DNA of 64,000 nucleotides from Candidatus Cloacimonadota bacterium (GTDB lineage Bacteria > Cloacimonadota > Cloacimonadia > Cloacimonadales > Cloacimonadaceae), in NCBI GenBank assembly GCA_020532085.1, contig JAJBAV010000007.1, positions 1-64,000 of the forward strand, in the 5' to 3' direction. The translations under genes and the position numbers were made by a program. Every line of letters starts with the position of its first letter. Positions within the stretch are counted from its first letter, which is position 1. The notes under the pieces are model-generated. The model did not search any database, was not told the origin of the DNA, and saw only the letters and a program-made list of their open reading frames with translations. This document shows, piece after piece, positions 18,337 to 27,498 of this stretch.

Positions 18337-19146
18337 TTATGATGAAAGTTGGGTGTCGTAGCTGTTGAAAGTGTCGCGAACCCTCTCATAGACGAGCTCC
18401 GCCAGTTCGCCGCGGTTTCGCTGGGGATCGTATTCCACCGGGTCCAGAAAGCAGATCTCAGCCTCTAGCCGGCGCGCCATCAGGTTCCAGTAATACTTCA
18501 AAAAATTCACGCCTTTGTACCAGCAGATCACGGAACGGTTCTTATCCGTGACCGGAGAGCCATCCAGGCGCAGATAGCGGATGCAGACTGGCACCACCGT
18601 GCAGGCGGCGTCCACGGCCACCTGGAACAGCGAGCGGCGGAATTCCTTCACCTGGGAGCCGTCGGTGCCCCGCTGTTCGGGGAACAGCACCAGTTTGAAG
18701 CCAGCGCGCAGAGTTTCGGAAAAGCGCCTGATCTCGTCGGGCAGGCTCACCTTCTTTTTGCGGTCGGTATAGAGGCAGCCGGCTTTGCGGATCACATCGC
18801 CCACCACCGGGGTTTCGCTCATGTCCACCGAAGTGATGAACACAAAGTTTTCCACGGCGCCCAGCACAAAGATGTCCAAAAAAGAAGCGTGATTGCCCAC
18901 CAACAGATAGTTCTGGTCCTTCAGCTCCTGCAGGCGCTCGGGATTTCTGATCTTCAGCTTCACGTTGAACGCGCGCAGAAATCGCCTGGAGGTGAGGGTG
19001 GTGTTTTTGATCTCCAGCCAGCGGCGTTTGATCGGGTTCCGGGCAATCAGCCGGATAAAGAAAGACCGCACGAAGAATCTGGCCAGAATAAAGCTGTGCC
19101 AGACAGTGTGCAGGGTCCTGATCATCCACTTCACGGCTACTCCCAT
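18337..19146 (-). CDS. 1-acyl-sn-glycerol-3-phosphate acyltransferase family protein (PlsC-like)
   Basis: About 269 aa from MGVAVKWMIRTLH; starts at 19170 or 19125 are also possible because no ribosome site is decisive. Motif I is NHASFLD (NHx4D), and the later motif is FPEQRGTDGS, an altered form of FPEGTRS. An N-terminal hydrophobic stretch suggests inner-membrane attachment. The family transfers acyl chains to lysophosphatidate or related acceptors. First gene of the operon running to fumarase beta. The changed third motif leaves the acceptor uncertain. Confidence 0.82.
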   Translation of the reverse strand: MGVAVKWMIRTLHTVWHSFILARFFVRSFFIRLIARNPIKRRWLEIKNTTLTSRRFLRAFNVKLKIRNPERLQELKDQNYLLVGNHASFLDIFVLGAVENFVFITSVDMSETPVVGDVIRKAGCLYTDRKKKVSLPDEIRRFSETLRAGFKLVLFPEQRGTDGSQVKEFRRSLFQVAVDAACTVVPVCIRYLRLDGSPVTDKNRSVICWYKGVNFLKYYWNLMARRLEAEICFLDPVEYDPQRNRGELAELVYERVRDTFNSYDTQLSS

Positions 19147-19594
19147 GTGCGTTTTTGGAGGTGGTTCCACGGAATCCGCCTCGGATGGGCAAACTGCCGT
19201 TGACTTGCAAATCTGTCAAGGATTTTTGGGCTCCTCCCCCTCATCCCCCTGTTTCCAGGCTGTGGGAGGCGACATAAAACGATTACCAACGGTTCTGTCG
19301 CCCACAGGGGGGGCTCATGTGTTCTTTGGACGCCGACATCGAGGGGCTCCGCTCCGCTGCGCGCCCTCGCTATCGTTCCGCCGCCTCTGCAAGGCTACCC
19401 TCTGTCTCTCTGTGCCGCTGTTTTCATAAAATCTTCTGCTTTTCTCAACCCGTCTCTGCTTTTCTCTGTGGTGAAAACCCCTCACAAACAGACGGTTGAG
19501 CCGGGGATTGCAGGATTGGATCAGTCAGTCGCATTCACCTAAACAGGCTTGGAGCGTGTTTTTTCAGATGGCTTTCATGTTTCTTGCCCTGAAA

Positions 19595-19709
19595 CCGCCC
19601 TTTGCCCCATCCTACTCACATCCCGGTAACAACCCACTTAGTTCCCACCTGACAGGCGGGAACTCAACGGGAAGTGAAGGGGATGTGAGTAGGATGGGGC
19701 AAAGGGCGG
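19595..19709. repeat. Perfect 30-bp inverted repeat with internal hairpin
   Basis: The arm at 19595-19624 (starting CCGCCCTTTGCCCCATCC) is perfectly complementary to 19680-19709. The 55-bp interior holds a second hairpin, GTTCCCACCTG / CAGGCGGGAAC. It has no adjacent T-run, so it is more like an element core or cruciform than a terminator. Confidence 0.85.
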
Positions 19710-19823
19710 ATTCCGGCATTTTAAGGGGGATGTTTGTGGGTGTGACCAATTCTCCTGGCGAGGGGTTCCGATCGCTACGCTCACTCCACGTCCTCGTTAT
19801 CGTGCTGTCGCCCTCCGGGCTTT

Positions 19824-19847
19824 ACCCACCCGGTGTGAAAGAGTGCC
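19824..19847. repeat. Solo MITE-like inverted end beside rnpB
   Basis: ACCCACCCGGTGTGAAAGAG(TGCC), preceded by GGGCTTT; it matches the end at 10774-10797 at most positions. It lies 9 bp beyond the 3' end of rnpB. Confidence 0.45.
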
Positions 19848-19856
19848 TTAAAAAAA

Positions 19857-20268
19857 CCCATGGGAAAACGATAAGCCGGATTCTGTGGCCCGTGCTCACG
19901 CGCGGGCTGATGTCCATTCCTCTGGACCCGCTCTCACGAACGGGTTCAAGCTGCCTACCCGGAAGCCGTAACCGCGCGGGCCGCGCTTCGTGGCTTCCCT
20001 ATTTGGCATTGCACCGGATAAGGCATTCCCGTCAAGCCCTGTCACCAAGGCTTCCGGTGGTCTCTTACACCACCATTTCACCCTTGCCCGGCACAAAAAA
20101 GCTGCGGTCTCTCAACGGCAACCAAAAAAGGAGCGCGCCGGGCGGTTTGTTTCTGTGGAGCTGCTCCGCATTGCTGCGGCTTCCCGTTAGGAAGTATCCC
20201 GCCCTGTGGTGTCCGGACTTTCCTCTGCACCCGCGAGGGATACAGCGGACATCTGGTTTTCCCATGGG
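19857..20268 (-). ncRNA. rnpB: RNase P RNA (type A)
   Basis: On the minus strand the conserved core elements appear in order: GAGGAAAGTCCGGACACC near the 5' end, AGGGTGAAATGGTGGTGTAA, GGCAGCTTGAACCC, AGAGGAATGG and CACAGAATCCGGCTTAT near the 3' end. CCCATGGGAAAAC at the 5' end pairs exactly with GTTTTCCCATGGG at the 3' end to form P1, which sets the limits at about 412 nt. A run of T follows P1 and probably ends transcription. It is the catalytic RNA for tRNA 5' maturation. Confidence 0.97.
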
Positions 20269-20432
20269 TCTGGAAACAATTTAAGCGGGACAGTGATATA
20301 GTCAAGGGAAAAACGCAGATTCTGCCTAAGTATATATTTGAGGTGAAGTTATGGTTTTTGTTCGTATAATGTTATGATCAAGTTGGTTTTAATGATGTTT
20401 TATGTCTGCCCAGACGGAAGGGATCAGGCGCT

Positions 20433-22232
20433 TCAGCGGGTTTTGACCACCCGGCGCAGTTCCAGGCCTGGGCCGGATTCCGCGCGCAGCAGATAGATGC
20501 CGGCCGGAGCGGGTTGCCCGGATTCCAGAGTGCCGTCCCAAACGCAGCGGGAGCCGTCCGGGGAGACCTCCAAGTCTCGAATCCTGGCTCCGCGAAGATT
20601 GTAGACGCGCACCCGGGGTGGGTTGGGGCGGGAATCCAGATCGAGGTTGAGTTGGCTTGTGAAGGGATTGGGCCAGGTGCCGCGGATGAGGTGGAATTCC
20701 GGCTGCAAATGGTCTTCGGCCGCGGTTCCGGGATGGGCGGCCACGCTCACGACGCGGCTTTGCATGGCGGGAAGGTTCACCTGCACGTAGCAGACGTTTT
20801 CGGCATCTGAACAGTCCACCTGGAGCAGGGTGCCGTTGGTGACGCTGTAAGACCAGTTCCCGGGCGGCATGCGAAACTTGAGCAGGCTGTGCTCGAAAGC
20901 CACGCTCTGGTTGTTGTTGAACATGGCAGCCACGCTATCGGCGACAGCTGTGTTGGAGGGTAACCAGATCACGTTCACCGCCTGGGAGTTGCTGCCGGCG
21001 TAGATGGTGTTCAGGGGCTGCAGTTGGGTGCCGTTCACCCTCACCAGGCGGTAGGCGCGGTTGCCGTTGCAAACGCTGCGGGTGGCAAGGTTGTAAGGAT
21101 ACGAGGAGATCGAGCCGCTGTTGGAATGGATGTGGCCCCAGAGGGCAAGATCGATCCCCAGCGCGGACAGGTCCAGCTGCTCCGAGAAATCGTAATGGTG
21201 AAAGAGAACCCTGGTCTTGTCCGGATGCATGCTCAGACGCTGGTTCAGCCAATAGAGCTGGTCGTAGATGAAGCTTTGCCCGCCGTAGATGTTGGCGCGC
21301 CAGTTGTCATAGTTGTCGTAGGCCTCCAAACCGATGAAGTGGAGGTCACCGTAGATGAAATCGTAATCCTGGGTGTGCAGCGGCCAGTTGGAATCGGGGT
21401 TGTTCAGCCAGGGCCAGCCGAAATAGCGCCACCAGTTGCGGCGCGAACTGCCTTGTGGTGGCGGCGTGGCGTTCCAGCCACCCACGTCGTGGTTGCCGAT
21501 GGTCACGTAGCAGGGGACCTCAAATTCCTCCAGCAGGCGCTGGGTCCAGCCAAACCAGTGCTGTCCGGCAAAGCCTTCGAGTTCGCCTTCGTTGAGCAGA
21601 TCGCCGGTGAGAAGCACGAATTCGGGATTGATGAGGTTGATGTCGTCGATCACGGCGCGGAAATCGTTCACGGAGGTGGAGTCACTGTCGAAGCCGCTGT
21701 CCGGGTAGTAGATCCGGGTGGGCAAATGGAGATCCGTGATGTGGACGAAATAGTAGCTGCTTTTGCGGGTGGGCACCACTTTCACGGCGTTGGCGGTGGT
21801 GTCGTCGAGGCCGCCGGAGGCGGAAACACGCAGATCGTAGAGCTCGAACACAGGCAGGGAGGGGACCACGGCCTGCAGCTCCCAGCGGTCGGGAGTGTTC
21901 AGATACTGGCTGGATAACAGTTCCAGGTTCACGGACTTGTGTTTGTGCCGCAGCCACACCTGCCAGCCGGTGGTGGAAGGCGGCGCGATGCAAGTGATGG
22001 TGAGGGTTTCGCCAGGGATGTGGATGGCCGGCACGTTGAGCAGGGGCAGTTGGATCAGGGTGAGGGTGTCGCCCAGAGCGTTGTAGGGGCTGAGCGCGGC
22101 CACAGGACCCAGCAGCAGCAGGAACAGGAGGGTAGGGAAAACCGCTTTGCCCCAGCCACGCCATCCCGCGGTGACGGGATTCAACCGGCCCGCACAGCAC
22201 ACCTGGACAGGGGTTTTGGCACTCAGCTTCAA
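20433..22232 (-). CDS. Secreted calcineurin-like metallophosphoesterase with type IX sorting domain
   Basis: 599 aa. A TTG start overlaps the TGA of the HtrA-like gene, and a hydrophobic signal (FPTLLFLLLLGPVAA) begins near residue 32. Metal-site motifs are ITDLHL, LLTGDLL, IGNHDVGG, FHHYD and GHIHS, the full calcineurin-like set. The last 80 residues have the Por/T9SS plan: WPNPF, VYNLRG, then GIYLLRAESGPGLELRRVVK. It is likely exported and attached or released by type IX secretion. Substrate (nucleotide, phosphoester) not known. Last gene of the long operon from 29559. Confidence 0.9.
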   Translation of the reverse strand: MKLSAKTPVQVCCAGRLNPVTAGWRGWGKAVFPTLLFLLLLGPVAALSPYNALGDTLTLIQLPLLNVPAIHIPGETLTITCIAPPSTTGWQVWLRHKHKSVNLELLSSQYLNTPDRWELQAVVPSLPVFELYDLRVSASGGLDDTTANAVKVVPTRKSSYYFVHITDLHLPTRIYYPDSGFDSDSTSVNDFRAVIDDINLINPEFVLLTGDLLNEGELEGFAGQHWFGWTQRLLEEFEVPCYVTIGNHDVGGWNATPPPQGSSRRNWWRYFGWPWLNNPDSNWPLHTQDYDFIYGDLHFIGLEAYDNYDNWRANIYGGQSFIYDQLYWLNQRLSMHPDKTRVLFHHYDFSEQLDLSALGIDLALWGHIHSNSGSISSYPYNLATRSVCNGNRAYRLVRVNGTQLQPLNTIYAGSNSQAVNVIWLPSNTAVADSVAAMFNNNQSVAFEHSLLKFRMPPGNWSYSVTNGTLLQVDCSDAENVCYVQVNLPAMQSRVVSVAAHPGTAAEDHLQPEFHLIRGTWPNPFTSQLNLDLDSRPNPPRVRVYNLRGARIRDLEVSPDGSRCVWDGTLESGQPAPAGIYLLRAESGPGLELRRVVKTR

Positions 22233-23038
22233 AGGCCGCCCAGGATCGAGCTCACCTGGTCCATGGGAATGGCGAAACCGATGCCGATATTGCCGCCGGT
22301 TTCAGATACGATGAAGGTGTTGATGCCGATCACCTCGCCCTTGATATTCACCAGCGGGCCGCCGCTGTTGCCGGGATTGACGGCGGCGTCGGTTTGGATC
22401 ATGCCGCGGTAGCTGCGTCCTTCCTGGGGTTCAAAACTGCGGTTCAGAGCGGAGATCACGCCCACGGAAACGGTCGGTTTGGGATCGCTCATCATGAAAC
22501 CGTAGGGATTTCCCAGCGCGATGGCCCACTCGCCGATCATGAGGTTTTTGGCGCTGCCGAGCTTAGCCACGGGCAGATTGGAGCCGGTGATCCGGAGCTT
22601 GGCGATGTCGTGAACGTCGTCGATGCCCACCAGAACGGCTGGAAACTCCCGTTTGTCGGGCAGCACGACGGTGATCTCGGAAGCGCCCTGCACCACATGG
22701 GCGTTCGTGACGATCAGGCCCTGGGGATCGTAAATGACCCCGCTGCCGATGCTCTCAACCTGGCGCTGCATGGGGATATCACCAAAGAAATCGAAGAAGC
22801 TGAAGCCCGAAAAGCGGCGCACATACTGGACCTTGGTCACGTTGACGCTCACCACTGCGGGTTCCACGGCCTGAACGGCGGCGGTGATCTCGTTGTGGCG
22901 CTGGTTATCGGAGACAGCGACCTTCGCGGTTGGTTCGGGCAGGAGGTTGAAGCCCTTTTGGTTGATCAGGACGAGGGTGATGCCGGCGTTCAGGATCAGC
23001 ACCACCAGGGCCAAAACTATGGCGGTGGAAGTTCTCAT
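22229..23038 (-). CDS. HtrA/DegP-like trypsin-family serine protease without PDZ domain
   Basis: 269 aa. An N-terminal membrane anchor (TAIVLALVVLILNAGITLVL) is followed by a trypsin-like domain with His in TNAHVV, Asp in VHDIAKLRI and Ser in NPGNSGGPL. The family degrades or refolds damaged envelope proteins. The chain stops straight after the protease domain (DQVSSILGGL), so the usual PDZ domain is absent; the reading frame beyond is taken by the phosphoesterase gene. It follows the DUF116 gene by 8 nt. Confidence 0.92.
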   Translation of the reverse strand: MRTSTAIVLALVVLILNAGITLVLINQKGFNLLPEPTAKVAVSDNQRHNEITAAVQAVEPAVVSVNVTKVQYVRRFSGFSFFDFFGDIPMQRQVESIGSGVIYDPQGLIVTNAHVVQGASEITVVLPDKREFPAVLVGIDDVHDIAKLRITGSNLPVAKLGSAKNLMIGEWAIALGNPYGFMMSDPKPTVSVGVISALNRSFEPQEGRSYRGMIQTDAAVNPGNSGGPLVNIKGEVIGINTFIVSETGGNIGIGFAIPMDQVSSILGGL

Positions 23039-23046
23039 GGCTACAC

Positions 23047-23805
23047 CTACTTGAATTTTTTGATGGCGAATTCGATGCTGGCGATGCTGACGGTGGTTTC
23101 GTGGCAGGGTCCTTTGGGCCGTTCGTTCAGAACCGCGTAGATGGGATACTGCCAGGCGTCGCGCAGGCCTTCCAAAAGGTCGCGGTGACAGGCCACAGCC
23201 ACGATCACGTTGGGTTTTTTATCCTGAATGAGCTTGCGGGCCAGCGAACCTCCGGTGGCCACGGCCGCCTCCACTTTTTGCTGCTCCACCAGCTTCTTGA
23301 TGGTGGCGATGTCGCAGCCGCCGCATTCTTCGCAATTGATGATGTCCGTGGTGATGCGAACGGTGCAATCGTCCTTTTGCAGGCAGTGCGGCAGCAGCAC
23401 CAGGATGTTGGAATTGCGCACGTCCTTCTGGTCTGTGAGCACGATCTCATTGTTGAAATTGAGAAAGGATTCCGTGAGCACGTTCCGCGAGGAAAAGGTG
23501 ATGGAGCCCACAGCGCGGGCCAGGGGGTAAAACACGTGGGTGAGCATCCATTTGCTAAGCCGGCTCATCAGGCGTGATTTGATGCGGATATGGGTGGACA
23601 TCAGGGTCCTCACCCAAGTGAAAACCATGAACACGATCGCGACCAGCAAAACGATCAGCAAACCGCGCACCAGATATGGCACCGTTGCCGGTTTCTGCAG
23701 CAGAAAATAGACCAGGCCGAGATAGACGGCGCTGATGACAAGCAGGCTGAGACTGACAAAGGCGGGGAATTTGACTACGGACAGATATTGGTCCTGATCT
23801 TTCAT
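23047..23805 (-). CDS. DUF116 membrane protein
   Basis: 252 aa from MKDQDQYLSVVKFPAF, with GGAGGAAGA directly upstream and an ATGA overlap with fmt. Two N-terminal transmembrane helices are followed by a cytoplasmic Cys-rich domain (LLPHCLQKDDC, INCEECGGCDIATI) typical of DUF116, then AVATGGSLARK and VAVACHRDLLEG. The cysteines suggest metal or cluster binding. DUF116 genes often sit beside fmt and def, as here, but the biochemical role is unknown. Confidence 0.88.
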   Translation of the reverse strand: MKDQDQYLSVVKFPAFVSLSLLVISAVYLGLVYFLLQKPATVPYLVRGLLIVLLVAIVFMVFTWVRTLMSTHIRIKSRLMSRLSKWMLTHVFYPLARAVGSITFSSRNVLTESFLNFNNEIVLTDQKDVRNSNILVLLPHCLQKDDCTVRITTDIINCEECGGCDIATIKKLVEQQKVEAAVATGGSLARKLIQDKKPNVIVAVACHRDLLEGLRDAWQYPIYAVLNERPKGPCHETTVSIASIEFAIKKFK

Positions 23806-24776
23806 TCTTCCTCCCGAAGGGGGTTTGAGGGTTGAGAGGTTTGGGGTTGAGAGAAACTGTCGCCGCTGGCCAAACGCGCCCCGAGCTGCCAGGCCCAGGC
23901 GTCCATGACCTTTTTTCCGGCGGCTTGCACCCGGGTGAGCAGCAAACGCTGGGCGCCGCAATTCACCTCAAATCCGGTGTTCTTTACCAGGGCGGCCAAA
24001 GTTCCGGGCGCTCCGCTGGCGGGTTCCGGCACCAGTTGGGCAGCCAGGATCTTGAGAGGTTTTCCTCGCAGCCAGGCCTGGGCCCCAGGCTGGGGTGAAA
24101 AAGCCCGGATTTGGTTTAGAACCTCAGTCGCGGGTTTATACCAGTCCAGATCGAGGTCCTCTTTGCCCAGTTTGCGGGTGTAGCTGGCCGCGGAGTCGTC
24201 TTGGGCCATAGCTTCACAGGACCCGCTTTCCAACTGGGGCATGAGGTTTCGCAGCATCAGGGCTGAGAGATTGGCCAGCCTTTCGTGCAGGCTGCCGAAA
24301 TCGTCTGTTTCAGTTATGAGCACTTGATGCTGCATCAGGATCGGCCCTGCGTCCAGCCGGGCGTTGAGGCGGAAAATGCTGACCCCGGTGAGGGTATCGC
24401 CATTCAGCAAAGCGCTCTGGATGGGCGTCGCGCCGCGATATTGGGGCAGCAGCGAAGGATGCAGGTTCACAGCTCCGAAGCGGGGCAACTTCCTCAGCTC
24501 ACGCCTGATCAGGCCGCCATAGGAAGCCGTGACCAGCAGATCGGGAGCGAATGCCCGGATCCGGGCCAGGCTGTCCGGAGCGTTCACATCCTCAGGCTGA
24601 AACAGATCCAGTCCACTCTGGCGGGCATGTTTCGCCACTGGACAGGGCTGGCGGCGCAGATCGCGGCCGGCCGCCTTGTCCGGCGGGCTGATGATCAGCA
24701 GTGGAGCATTCCGCGCTTGAAGCATTTGCAGGGAAGGCATCCCAAAGGCTGAACTGCCGGCAAAGATGACGCGCAT
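23802..24776 (-). CDS. fmt: Methionyl-tRNA formyltransferase
   Basis: 324 aa. The N-terminal Rossmann domain contains MRVIFAGSSAFGMPSL, the formyl-folate site motif NLHPSLLPQYRGATPIQ and DAGPILMQ. The C-terminal OB-like domain follows after about residue 205. It formylates Met-tRNAi for translation start. It lies 18 nt after def, the enzyme that later removes the formyl group. The C-terminus is slightly extended and polar. Confidence 0.96.
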   Translation of the reverse strand: MRVIFAGSSAFGMPSLQMLQARNAPLLIISPPDKAAGRDLRRQPCPVAKHARQSGLDLFQPEDVNAPDSLARIRAFAPDLLVTASYGGLIRRELRKLPRFGAVNLHPSLLPQYRGATPIQSALLNGDTLTGVSIFRLNARLDAGPILMQHQVLITETDDFGSLHERLANLSALMLRNLMPQLESGSCEAMAQDDSAASYTRKLGKEDLDLDWYKPATEVLNQIRAFSPQPGAQAWLRGKPLKILAAQLVPEPASGAPGTLAALVKNTGFEVNCGAQRLLLTRVQAAGKKVMDAWAWQLGARLASGDSFSQPQTSQPSNPLREEE

Positions 24777-24794
24777 GGTGGCGGGTTGTCTGGC

Positions 24795-25349
24795 TCAGTC
24801 CTCACCGCGGAGGTTGACCCCGTTCACGGCCTTGCGTTCGATATCCTTGAGCTTGCGTTTCACCTTTAGTTTGGCCACGGTGCCAAGGCGGTCCACAAAC
24901 AGGATGCCGTTCAGATGGTCATATTCATGCTGGACCACCACAGCCGGGTAGCCCACCAGCTTCATCAGCCGGCGCTCGCCGCTGAGGTCGGTGAAGGAAA
25001 CGCTGATCCGGTCGGGCCGCAGCACCCGCGCGTAGATGCCGGGAACGCTGATGCAGCCTTCTTCCGTTTCGGTTTCGCCTTCGCTGGATTCGATCTCGGG
25101 GTTGATCATCACCAGTGGTTCGCGGCTGGCGCCGTCTTTGCTCCAGTGCGGGTCCACCACCACGACGCGTTTGCTTACGCCGGTCTGCGGCGCCGCCAGG
25201 CCCACCCCGTCACGTTTGTACATGGTGTGGGTGAGGTCCTCGGCGAACTGGCGCAGCTCGTCGTCGATGGCTTCAACTTCCGCGGCCCTGAGGCGCAGCA
25301 CGTTATCGCCGTAGATGCGGATATCCAGAAGTTTGGGGCTGCGGGACAT
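24795..25349 (-). CDS. def: Peptide deformylase
   Basis: 184 aa with all three motifs: GVGLAAPQTG, EEGCISVPG and HEYDHLNG. The Cys of the second and both His of the third bind Fe2+ (or Ni/Zn). It removes N-formyl groups from nascent proteins. Its start overlaps the yajC stop by one base. The C-terminal tail (KLKVKRKLKDIERKAV) is basic. Confidence 0.97.
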   Translation of the reverse strand: MSRSPKLLDIRIYGDNVLRLRAAEVEAIDDELRQFAEDLTHTMYKRDGVGLAAPQTGVSKRVVVVDPHWSKDGASREPLVMINPEIESSEGETETEEGCISVPGIYARVLRPDRISVSFTDLSGERRLMKLVGYPAVVVQHEYDHLNGILFVDRLGTVAKLKVKRKLKDIERKAVNGVNLRGED

Positions 25350-25699
25350 CAGGACTGGACGGCGTTGGTTTCCCCGGTGACGATCGCGGCAACGGCTCCG
25401 CGCTGAAATTCAACCCGCACGTGGTTGGTTTCGTCGATCTCGATCACGACGGTGTTTTTGTCCGGCTTGATGGTCGCGACGCGGCCGTAGATGCCGGAAG
25501 TGGTGATTACCCTGTCGTTCACCTGCAGGCTGTCCAGCATCTTCTGCAGTTCTTTCTGCTTCTTTTGCTGGGGCATGATCATGAGGAAATAGAGCAGGGC
25601 AAACATGATGATGATGGGCAAAAAGGACATCAGCGGATTGCTGGTCCCACCAGTGCTTGTGGCTCCGCCGGCTCCGGTCATTAGTAGTGTGTACAGCAT
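25349..25699 (-). CDS. yajC: Preprotein translocase subunit YajC
   Basis: 116 aa. A single transmembrane helix (FLPIIIMFALLYFLMIMPQQ) runs into the YajC signature QQKKQKELQKMLDSL, then VNDRVITTSGIYGRV. AGGAGAAC precedes the ATG. YajC associates with SecDF, whose genes are not in the window. It sits between pgpA and def in the maturation operon. Confidence 0.95.
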   Translation of the reverse strand: MLYTLLMTGAGGATSTGGTSNPLMSFLPIIIMFALLYFLMIMPQQKKQKELQKMLDSLQVNDRVITTSGIYGRVATIKPDKNTVVIEIDETNHVRVEFQRGAVAAIVTGETNAVQS

Positions 25700-25708
25700 T
25701 GTGTTCTC

Positions 25709-26197
25709 CTATGAGCCAAAGAAACTTGGCTTCAGTATTTTTATGAGTTGGATCACCAGATTCGCGTACACCCCGGCGATGAGGTCGTCGATCACGATGC
25801 CCCAGCCGCCGCGCAGGCGCTGCGAAAGGTTTATGGGAAAGGGTTTGGCGATGTCGAAAACCCGAAACAGAACAAAGGCGTAGAGGGCCAGCAGCGGTGA
25901 TTTCGGCAGCAGCAGCACGGCCACGAAATAGCCGCAAAACTCGTCGATCACGATGGCCGGGGCATCGTGGCCCAGGGTTTTTTCGGCCCGGCCGCTGATC
26001 CAGACCGCCGCCGCGGACACCAGCAGCAGGCCTCCACCCAGCCACCACCAGCCCTGCCCGCCAAAGAGGCTGGAGGGCAGCAGCAGATAGACCCCCGCGG
26101 CAAACAGGGTGCCAAAAGTGCCGGGGGCGAAGGGGATGAAACCCACGCCCAAAAGTGTGGCCAAAAAAGTGATCGGGCTGAGACGCCGGGCAATCAT
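25709..26197 (-). CDS. pgpA: Phosphatidylglycerophosphatase A
   Basis: 162 aa from MIARRLSPITFLATLLGVGF, whose ATG overlaps the surA stop as ATGA. Family motifs are present: FAPGTFGTLF near the start, IVIDEFCGYFVAV with the metal-binding acidic residues, and RVFDIAKPFPI with GIVIDDLIAG. It dephosphorylates phosphatidylglycerol phosphate at the inner membrane. Multiple hydrophobic segments are visible. Placement beside surA and yajC suggests a shared envelope-biogenesis transcript. Confidence 0.94.
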   Translation of the reverse strand: MIARRLSPITFLATLLGVGFIPFAPGTFGTLFAAGVYLLLPSSLFGGQGWWWLGGGLLLVSAAAVWISGRAEKTLGHDAPAIVIDEFCGYFVAVLLLPKSPLLALYAFVLFRVFDIAKPFPINLSQRLRGGWGIVIDDLIAGVYANLVIQLIKILKPSFFGS

Positions 26198-27456
26198 CGC
26201 GGGATGATCCGCACGAAGGAATCGGCGATCAGAGCTTTGATCCATTCGTCGTACGCGGCGTTGAATTGTTCCTGGTTGAGGTAGTTTTCCAGAAGGGGTT
26301 TCACCTCTTCATAGCTGAAGATGCGGGTGGGCATTTCTTCCAGCCGGGAGAAAAGCAACAGCACCCCCTCGTTTTCCAGCACGGGGGTCATTTGTCCCAC
26401 TTCGGTGGCAATGATCTGCGGGGCATAGAGCTCAGGAAATTCATCCAGCGCCAGTTCGCCGAGGATGCCGCCATTGGCGGCGGATTCCTGGTCATCCGAA
26501 TAGAGGGTGGCCAGGTTGGCAAAGCTGTCGGTCCCGGAGTTGAATCTGGCGCGCACGCTTTCCATCAGCTGATAGGCGTCCAGAGTGTCCTGTTGGGTGG
26601 GGGAGAGGATCTTCAGAATGTGCCTGGCGCGCACTTCGTTGTCACGTTTTTCCTCCACCTTGATGAGGTGATAGCCAAACTCCGTGCGCACGACGGGCGA
26701 AACCTGGCCCTCGTTCAGCGCGAAAGCCGCGTCCTCAAAAGGCTTCACCATCATTCCCCGGCTAAAGAAACCCAGGTCCCCGCCCCGTTCCTTGCTGGGG
26801 CAGTCGCTTGTTTCAGTGGCTAGGGCGGCGAAATCCGCGCCCTGGTTGAGGCGGTCCTGAATGGCGAGGATCTCGGCCAGTTTCGCTTCTTCGGAAGCTT
26901 GGCTGGGCTTGATCTCGTGGATGATGATGCCGGTTTTCCAAGTGACCGGTTTCACGGCCAGGCTGTCCTTGCTGGTTGCGTAGAAGGCCAGCATTTGCTC
27001 TTCGGTTACTTTCACCTTGGACTTCACATAGAGGTCGATCAGCTGTTGGGACAGGTAGCTTTCCTTGATCTGTTCCATGTAGAGGTCCAGAAGCTCTGTT
27101 TCGGTGAGGTTTTCGCGTGCGAGGTCGGCGGCAAAGGCCTGCTCGGAAGGGTATTTTTCCTTGGTTTTTTTGATCTCATCCTTGGCATATTTCTCCACCC
27201 GGTTGGCATCGATCTTGAGATCCATGGCCGCGGCTTTTTGGAGGATCACCTTCTGTTCAACTATCTGGCGCAAGGCGGCTTCTTCATTGATGGCATCAGC
27301 AGGGTAACCCGCCGTCTGCATCTGAAACATCAGTTTGTACACATCACTCATCAGCACGATATCCGAGCCGACCTTGGCGACGATGCGGTCAACCAGCTCC
27401 GCGGACAGCCCGAGTAGCAGCAACGCTGCCAGCAGGGTGAGCAGGGTCTTTTTCAT
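26194..27456 (-). CDS. SurA-type periplasmic chaperone / peptidyl-prolyl isomerase
   Basis: 420 aa. A signal peptide (LLTLLAALLLLGLSAE) is followed by a SurA N-terminal domain (VDRIVAKVGSDIVLMSDV) and two parvulin domains. The first has GGDLGFFSRGMMVKPFEDAA, and the second, from ARHILKIL, carries GGILGELALDEFPE. It assists folding of outer-membrane proteins crossing the periplasm, consistent with Omp85, porin and T9SS cargo in the same window. Paralogous to the shorter lipoprotein isomerase upstream. Confidence 0.92.
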   Translation of the reverse strand: MKKTLLTLLAALLLLGLSAELVDRIVAKVGSDIVLMSDVYKLMFQMQTAGYPADAINEEAALRQIVEQKVILQKAAAMDLKIDANRVEKYAKDEIKKTKEKYPSEQAFAADLARENLTETELLDLYMEQIKESYLSQQLIDLYVKSKVKVTEEQMLAFYATSKDSLAVKPVTWKTGIIIHEIKPSQASEEAKLAEILAIQDRLNQGADFAALATETSDCPSKERGGDLGFFSRGMMVKPFEDAAFALNEGQVSPVVRTEFGYHLIKVEEKRDNEVRARHILKILSPTQQDTLDAYQLMESVRARFNSGTDSFANLATLYSDDQESAANGGILGELALDEFPELYAPQIIATEVGQMTPVLENEGVLLLFSRLEEMPTRIFSYEEVKPLLENYLNQEQFNAAYDEWIKALIADSFVRIIPR

Positions 27457-27498
27457 AACTTTCCTTGTTGGGTTGGGTTGGGGTTGATCAAGACTAGG

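Larger units (their letters stand above)
19147..19856. other. Gene-free region with inverted repeats
   Basis: About 700 bp with no credible gene. It contains a hairpin CTGTGGGAGGCGACA / TGTCGCCCACAG (19259-19307), a perfect 30-bp inverted repeat (19595-19709), a solo MITE-like end (19824-19847) and short shared GC-rich strings near 19345 and 19760. Open frames here lack ribosome sites. Confidence 0.7.

Noticed and set aside
19496-20284. 262-codon frame across the repeat region and rnpB
   Set aside because: Crosses the RNase P RNA and the inverted repeat; no coding features.
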